From Candidatus Luteimonas excrementigallinarum (GTDB taxonomy: Bacteria > Pseudomonadota > Gammaproteobacteria > Xanthomonadales > Xanthomonadaceae): a stretch of DNA of 15,882 nt. Shown piece by piece: positions 12,424 to 15,882 of the stretch. The position numbers and the translations under genes were made by a program. A model generated the notes under the pieces. The model did not search any database. It worked only from the letters and a program-made list of their open reading frames with translations, and had not been told where the DNA came from. The stretch spans positions 1-15,882 of the forward strand of contig DXCY01000086.1 in the NCBI GenBank assembly GCA_019115725.1, given 5' to 3'. Numbering within the stretch: position 1 is the first letter of the stretch; every line of letters begins with the position of its first letter.

Positions 12424-14520
12424 ATGCACGAACAGATCCTTGATGCGCTGCGCCGCGGCGCGCACGAAGAAGCGCTTGTCGCTGCTCGCCAGGCGATTGA
12501 CGCCGATCCCGTGGACCATGCGGCTTATCGGCTGTTGGCCCAGGCATTGCGGCTGGCTGGTGACGACAAAGGTGCGCTGGCTGCTATCGACCGGGCCATC
12601 GCGATTGCGCCGGGGGATGCCAATTTGCACTTCCACCGGGCCGGACTGTTGCTTGGAAGTCGTGATGTGGCTCAGGCCCGAGAAGCTTTGAAACAGACCC
12701 TGGAACTGGATCCCAACCAGCTGGGGGCCTATCTGGTGCAGGCGCAGGTAGCTCTGGGCAGCGGGGATCTGGATGAAGCCGAGCGCCGGACCGTAGTGGC
12801 CGCGAGGCTGGATCCGGAGCACCCGGTACTGAGGGCGGTTGAAGCCATGATCACCCTGGGTCGCGGAGATCATGCGAAGGCGTTGTCGCAGATCAGTGCC
12901 GCCCTGGCAGCTGCGCCCGATAATGTTGAAGTGCTCAATTCGGCCACGTTCATTTATCTGGCCAACGACCACGTGGCCTTCGCCGAACAGGCCATGCGCC
13001 GATTGCGCGAGTTGCGGCCCGGGTTCCACGCGCTACGTCGCCCTCTGGCCGAACTCCTGTTCCGCCAGAATCGCCATGCCGAGGCGCTGGAGGAGGTCCA
13101 GCCACTGCTGGAGCTGGGGCAGGCTTCGCCCGAAACCCGCCGCTTCGCAGGGGCGCTGGCCCTGCGTCTGGGCGAACCGCAGCGTGCGTTGGAGTGGCTG
13201 CGCGGCGCACTGGCTGCCATGCCTGATGACGAACTCAGTCTGGATCTGGCGATGCAGGCCTGGAGCCGGTTGGGCGATATTGAAGGCGCACGCAACACGT
13301 TGGAGGCATTGCTGTCCACCTCGCCGGAAGTCACGCTGCTGTGGCGGGCGCGTTTATCGGTGGAGACCGGCGGGAACAGCCAACAGGCAGTGCTCGATCG
13401 CTGGTTGACTGCGCACCCTGCCTCCGCCGAGGCACATCATGTGCAGGCTGGGATGCATGCTGCTGCCGGCAAGCCGGAGGCGGCCGAAGCAAGCCTGAGG
13501 CGGTTGCTGGAGCTGGATCCTGATCACGCCGCTGCACAGGCGCGGCTGTTGGATCTGCTTGGCTCCCGGGACCCTCGGGCGGCCGTGGAGTTTGCCAGCG
13601 GACTGTTGGAGAACGCCGGCGAGGCGGATCAGCGTTTGTGGACTTTTCACAGCTGGTTGGGTCGCGCCCACGACATGGCGGGAGAGGCTGCGGGAGCGGT
13701 GAGCGCCTGGAGCCGGGGGCATGCTGCTGCAGAGGCAAGCCATGGACGGGTAATGCTGCCGCTACCGCAACTCACCGCTGCCAACACTCCGCGATCCGGA
13801 GGAATCACCGCTGAATCCGTAGCCGCTGCCCCACAGATGGCGCTCTTCCTGGTGGGATTGCCGGGCTCCGGGGTGACCAGTGTGGTGCGTCTGCTGGATG
13901 GCGTAGTACCCGCATTTCGCGCCGACCGCTTCGGTACCCGCCCACCCGCCGATCTGCTGCAGAGGCTCGATACTGCCAGCCGCCTGGCGGAAGGCGCAGT
14001 AGAGCCATCCGAAGTAGTGTCGAGCTGGCGTCAAGCATTGCCCGCGCGCGGACTTGCTGTTGATGCCCCCGTAATCGACTATCTGCCCCACTGGGACAAT
14101 GCGCTGCTGGATGCGATAGGCCCTTACCTGCCGAAAGCCCGGCTGTTGATCACCCTTCGCGACCCGCGAGACATGCTGCTCGACTGGCTTGCCCATGGCG
14201 CGGCGCTGCCGCTGCGGATAGGCAACCCGGACGCCGCGGCCCGTTGGCTGGCCTCCGCGCTGGAGCACATTGCGACGCTGCACGTGGAAGGCCTGCACCC
14301 GCACCAGTTGTTGCGCCTGGATGAAACCATCAACTCACCGCGTTCCGTATCCGCGCAGCTGGCTGAAGCGCTTGGCACCCAGTTGCCCCAGCCTCCCGAA
14401 GGGTTGTTTGGCCAGCGCCGCTTCGCCGCTGGCCATTGGCGTGCCTATGTCGGGCCGCTGGCGGAGGCATTCGCTGCACTGACGCCGGTGGCGGTACGCT
14501 TGGGGTATCCGCAGGACTGA
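12424..14520 (+). CDS. TPR protein with divergent sulfotransferase-like C-terminal domain, 698 aa
   Basis: Residues 1 to about 450 are tandem 34-residue helical repeats of TPR type, for example AAYRLLAQALRLAGDDKGAL followed by ANLHFHRAGLLLGSRDVAQA, with the repeated end-of-helix pattern LxLDPxxxxA. The C-terminal part (about 470-690) follows the TPR-sulfotransferase layout: MALFLVGLPGSGVTSVVRLL (472-491) at the PAPS 5'-phosphosulfate loop, and LLITLRDPRDMLLDWL (574-589) at the 3'-phosphate site. Compared with the usual PRSGTT loop the Arg is Gly (481), and in the second motif the usual Ser is Asp (587), so activity is in doubt. No signal peptide is seen. GC looks lower than in neighbours. ATG 12424 has no strong binding site. 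The next gene follows after 17 nt. Confidence 0.85.
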   Translation: MHEQILDALRRGAHEEALVAARQAIDADPVDHAAYRLLAQALRLAGDDKGALAAIDRAIAIAPGDANLHFHRAGLLLGSRDVAQAREALKQTLELDPNQLGAYLVQAQVALGSGDLDEAERRTVVAARLDPEHPVLRAVEAMITLGRGDHAKALSQISAALAAAPDNVEVLNSATFIYLANDHVAFAEQAMRRLRELRPGFHALRRPLAELLFRQNRHAEALEEVQPLLELGQASPETRRFAGALALRLGEPQRALEWLRGALAAMPDDELSLDLAMQAWSRLGDIEGARNTLEALLSTSPEVTLLWRARLSVETGGNSQQAVLDRWLTAHPASAEAHHVQAGMHAAAGKPEAAEASLRRLLELDPDHAAAQARLLDLLGSRDPRAAVEFASGLLENAGEADQRLWTFHSWLGRAHDMAGEAAGAVSAWSRGHAAAEASHGRVMLPLPQLTAANTPRSGGITAESVAAAPQMALFLVGLPGSGVTSVVRLLDGVVPAFRADRFGTRPPADLLQRLDTASRLAEGAVEPSEVVSSWRQALPARGLAVDAPVIDYLPHWDNALLDAIGPYLPKARLLITLRDPRDMLLDWLAHGAALPLRIGNPDAAARWLASALEHIATLHVEGLHPHQLLRLDETINSPRSVSAQLAEALGTQLPQPPEGLFGQRRFAAGHWRAYVGPLAEAFAALTPVAVRLGYPQD

Positions 14521-14537
14521 ACACGCAGGGAGTTTTG

Positions 14538-15158
14538 ATGCGCATCTACAGCAATAGTTTCGAACACGCCGGTCCGCTGCCCGTGGAGTTCGCCATGGGC
14601 ACGCCGGACGGCTTTGGCGGCAACCGCAACCCGCACCTGGCGTGGAAGGACGCACCGGAGGGCACGCGCTCGTTCGTGCTGTTGTGCGTGGACCCGGACG
14701 TGCCCACGGTGGCGGAGATGGTGGGCAAGGAAGGGGTGGAGATCCCCGCCGACCAGCCGCGCACCGAGTTCGTGCACTGGGTGATGGCGGACATTCCGGC
14801 TTCGGTGAACGCGATCGAGGCGGGCAGCGCCAGCGATGGGGTGACCCGGCCGGGCAAAACCAATCCGCCGGGTCCCGAAGGCGCGCGCCAGGGACTGAAC
14901 GACTACACCACCTGGTTCAAGGGTGATCCGGACATGGGCGGTGAGTGGTACGGCTATGACGGTCCCTATCCGCCGGCCAATGACCTGCGCATGCACCGCT
15001 ATTTCTTCCGCCTGATCGCGCTGGACGTGGCGCAGCTGGACCTGCCGCAGGGCTTCAGCGCCGCCGATGTGCACCGCGCCATGCACGGCCACGTGCTGGC
15101 CGAGGCGGCGATCTACGGCGCCTACAGCCTGCATCCGAAGCTGCACGGCACCGCGTAG
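14538..15158 (+). CDS. YbhB/YbcL family (PEBP, Raf-kinase-inhibitor-like) protein, 206 aa
   Basis: Phosphatidylethanolamine-binding-protein fold. The anion-binding pocket motifs are all present: DPDVP (52-56), FVHWV (His80), GYDGPYPP (139-146) and HRYFF (His153). NRNPHLAWKDAPEGTRSFVL is typical of the bacterial YbhB/YbcL group. No signal peptide is found, so it is probably cytosolic. At 206 aa it is longer than E. coli YbhB, the difference lying in the segment between HWV and the GYDGP motif. The cellular role of this family is poorly known; ligand binding is inferred from the fold. The start is firm: AGGGAG (14527-14532) lies 5 nt before the ATG. Confidence 0.94.
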   Translation: MRIYSNSFEHAGPLPVEFAMGTPDGFGGNRNPHLAWKDAPEGTRSFVLLCVDPDVPTVAEMVGKEGVEIPADQPRTEFVHWVMADIPASVNAIEAGSASDGVTRPGKTNPPGPEGARQGLNDYTTWFKGDPDMGGEWYGYDGPYPPANDLRMHRYFFRLIALDVAQLDLPQGFSAADVHRAMHGHVLAEAAIYGAYSLHPKLHGTA

Positions 15159-15181
15159 GACGCACATAGGACGCCTGGAAA

Positions 15182-15211
15182 CGCGCCACGCGCACGAAGC
15201 CGCGTGGCGCG
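15182..15211. terminator. Perfect 11-bp hairpin between convergent genes
   Basis: CGCGCCACGCG (15182-15192) and CGCGTGGCGCG (15201-15211) form a perfect stem with an 8-nt loop. It lies between the stops of two convergent genes (15158 and 15224). No T run follows on either strand, so it is not a classical intrinsic terminator; it may act as a transcript-end barrier for both genes. Confidence 0.55.
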
Positions 15212-15223
15212 CGTAGGGCACCC

Positions 15224-15882
15224 TTACTCGGTGGCCGATTCCACGGTCATGTCGTGCACGTACACGATCGAGGAGGCGTCGGCGGGAGCCGGGTCGCGGT
15301 GGTAGCGGTAGACGCGCACCACGTTGCGGATCCCGGGCTGGTGCTCATAGCCCTCGATATCCTCGTACAGCGGCTGCCATTCGCCCGGCTCGCCGCTCTT
15401 GATGCCGGTGTCGTTGTAGAACACCTCGCGCACCTGCAGGCACTGCATGTCGGCGATCAGCGGGTGATGACACGGCTGGCGCTGGGCGGCGACCTCCAGG
15501 AACATGCGCTCGCCCGGTCCGCTGTAGCGGGTGTCGGCGGTGGGCTCGCCGTTGAACGAGAGTTTCGAGCCGTCGGCCGCGGTCAGTGCCAGGCGCGGCG
15601 GTTCGCCGTCCTCGGTGGCCAGGGCGATTTCGCCCTGCAGCAGGCCGGTGATGGCCGCGTCCTGGTCCATCAGCGGCTGCGGGCAGGCCATCTGGGTCTG
15701 CACCAGCTGCGAGACCTCAAGGTTGCCGTCTGCCTGCTGGTAGGCGCCGCCGATCTGGTTGCAGCCGCCGGAAATGCCCAGCCGTCCGTCCTTGAAGTCC
15801 AGCTGCAGCGGCCGCTGTGGATCGGCGAACAGGGCGTCGATGCGGCTGCCAGACGCGTCCACCGCCTCGGCCAGCTGCCAGT
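15224..15882 (-). CDS. META domain plus DUF4377 protein (5' end outside window)
   Basis: Partial gene; the frame stays open to the window edge, with WQLAEAV encoded before the in-frame GTG at 15862. The first ~120 residues are an HslJ-type META domain: WQLAEAVDASG, LDFKDGRLGISGGCNQIGG, then LVQTQMACPQPLMDQDAAI and PPRLALTAADGSKLSF. The rest matches DUF4377: RMFLEVAAQRQPC, MQCLQVREVFYND, W then the IEGYEHQPGIRNVVRVYRY stretch, and a closing strand with SSIVYVHDM. META proteins are usually envelope or secreted proteins of stress-related but unclear function, so the missing 5' end probably encodes a signal or lipoprotein peptide. It converges on the PEBP gene. Confidence 0.9.
   Translation of the reverse strand, partial: WQLAEAVDASGSRIDALFADPQRPLQLDFKDGRLGISGGCNQIGGAYQQADGNLEVSQLVQTQMACPQPLMDQDAAITGLLQGEIALATEDGEPPRLALTAADGSKLSFNGEPTADTRYSGPGERMFLEVAAQRQPCHHPLIADMQCLQVREVFYNDTGIKSGEPGEWQPLYEDIEGYEHQPGIRNVVRVYRYHRDPAPADASSIVYVHDMTVESATE

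Noticed and set aside
1..15882. CRISPR array, tRNA, rRNA or prophage
   Set aside because: No regularly spaced direct repeats, no tRNA-like cloverleaf with CCA-end pattern and no phage structural gene could be seen on reading both strands.

Overview
The window is GC-rich, densely coding bacterial DNA. Gene content and style point to a gammaproteobacterium of the Xanthomonadaceae, close to Stenotrophomonas or Pseudoxanthomonas. The signs are a YwrD-type gamma-glutamyltransferase, a META+DUF4377 lipoprotein-like protein, a TPR-sulfotransferase, Xanthomonad-type secreted hypotheticals, and GTAG-headed REP-like hairpins of the kind known from Stenotrophomonas. This placement is inferred from families and style, not from a marker gene. 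I see no rRNA, tRNA, CRISPR array, transposase or phage gene.

Layout. 1-1352 is the 3' part of a gamma-glutamyltransferase-family gene, followed by a pair of inverted REP-like hairpins (1361-1425). 1512-3838 holds three poorly characterised genes: two secreted proteins and a small protein resembling a TonB C-terminal domain. 3852-5336 (minus) encodes a Ycf46-like AAA+ ATPase. It is divergent from a compact plus-strand four-gene unit (5445-9126): an orphan ParA-like ATPase, a SixA-type phosphohistidine phosphatase, a periplasmic YceI-like protein and a phospholipase D/cardiolipin synthase-like lipoprotein. 9127-9771 is the only long gene-poor stretch and is full of hairpin repeats. It is followed by a 59-residue small protein (9772-9951). 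10069-12372 is a second tight unit of three overlapping genes: hotdog acyl-CoA thioesterase, PlsC-type acyltransferase and YheT-type alpha/beta hydrolase, probably acting together on acyl chains or lipids. 12424-14520 is a TPR protein with a divergent sulfotransferase-like domain. A YbhB/PEBP protein and, converging on it, a partial META/DUF4377 protein close the window.

The most unusual signal is at 9302-9615. Two long hairpins in opposite orientation share a nearly identical loop (one copy carries an extra 19-nt mini-hairpin) but have unrelated stems. The only imperfect pairs in each stem become G-U wobbles when the RNA is read in the direction of the shared loop. Conserved loop, changed stem and kept pairing suggest selection on RNA structure. 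The loop also carries a strong Shine-Dalgarno-like run and an ATG.
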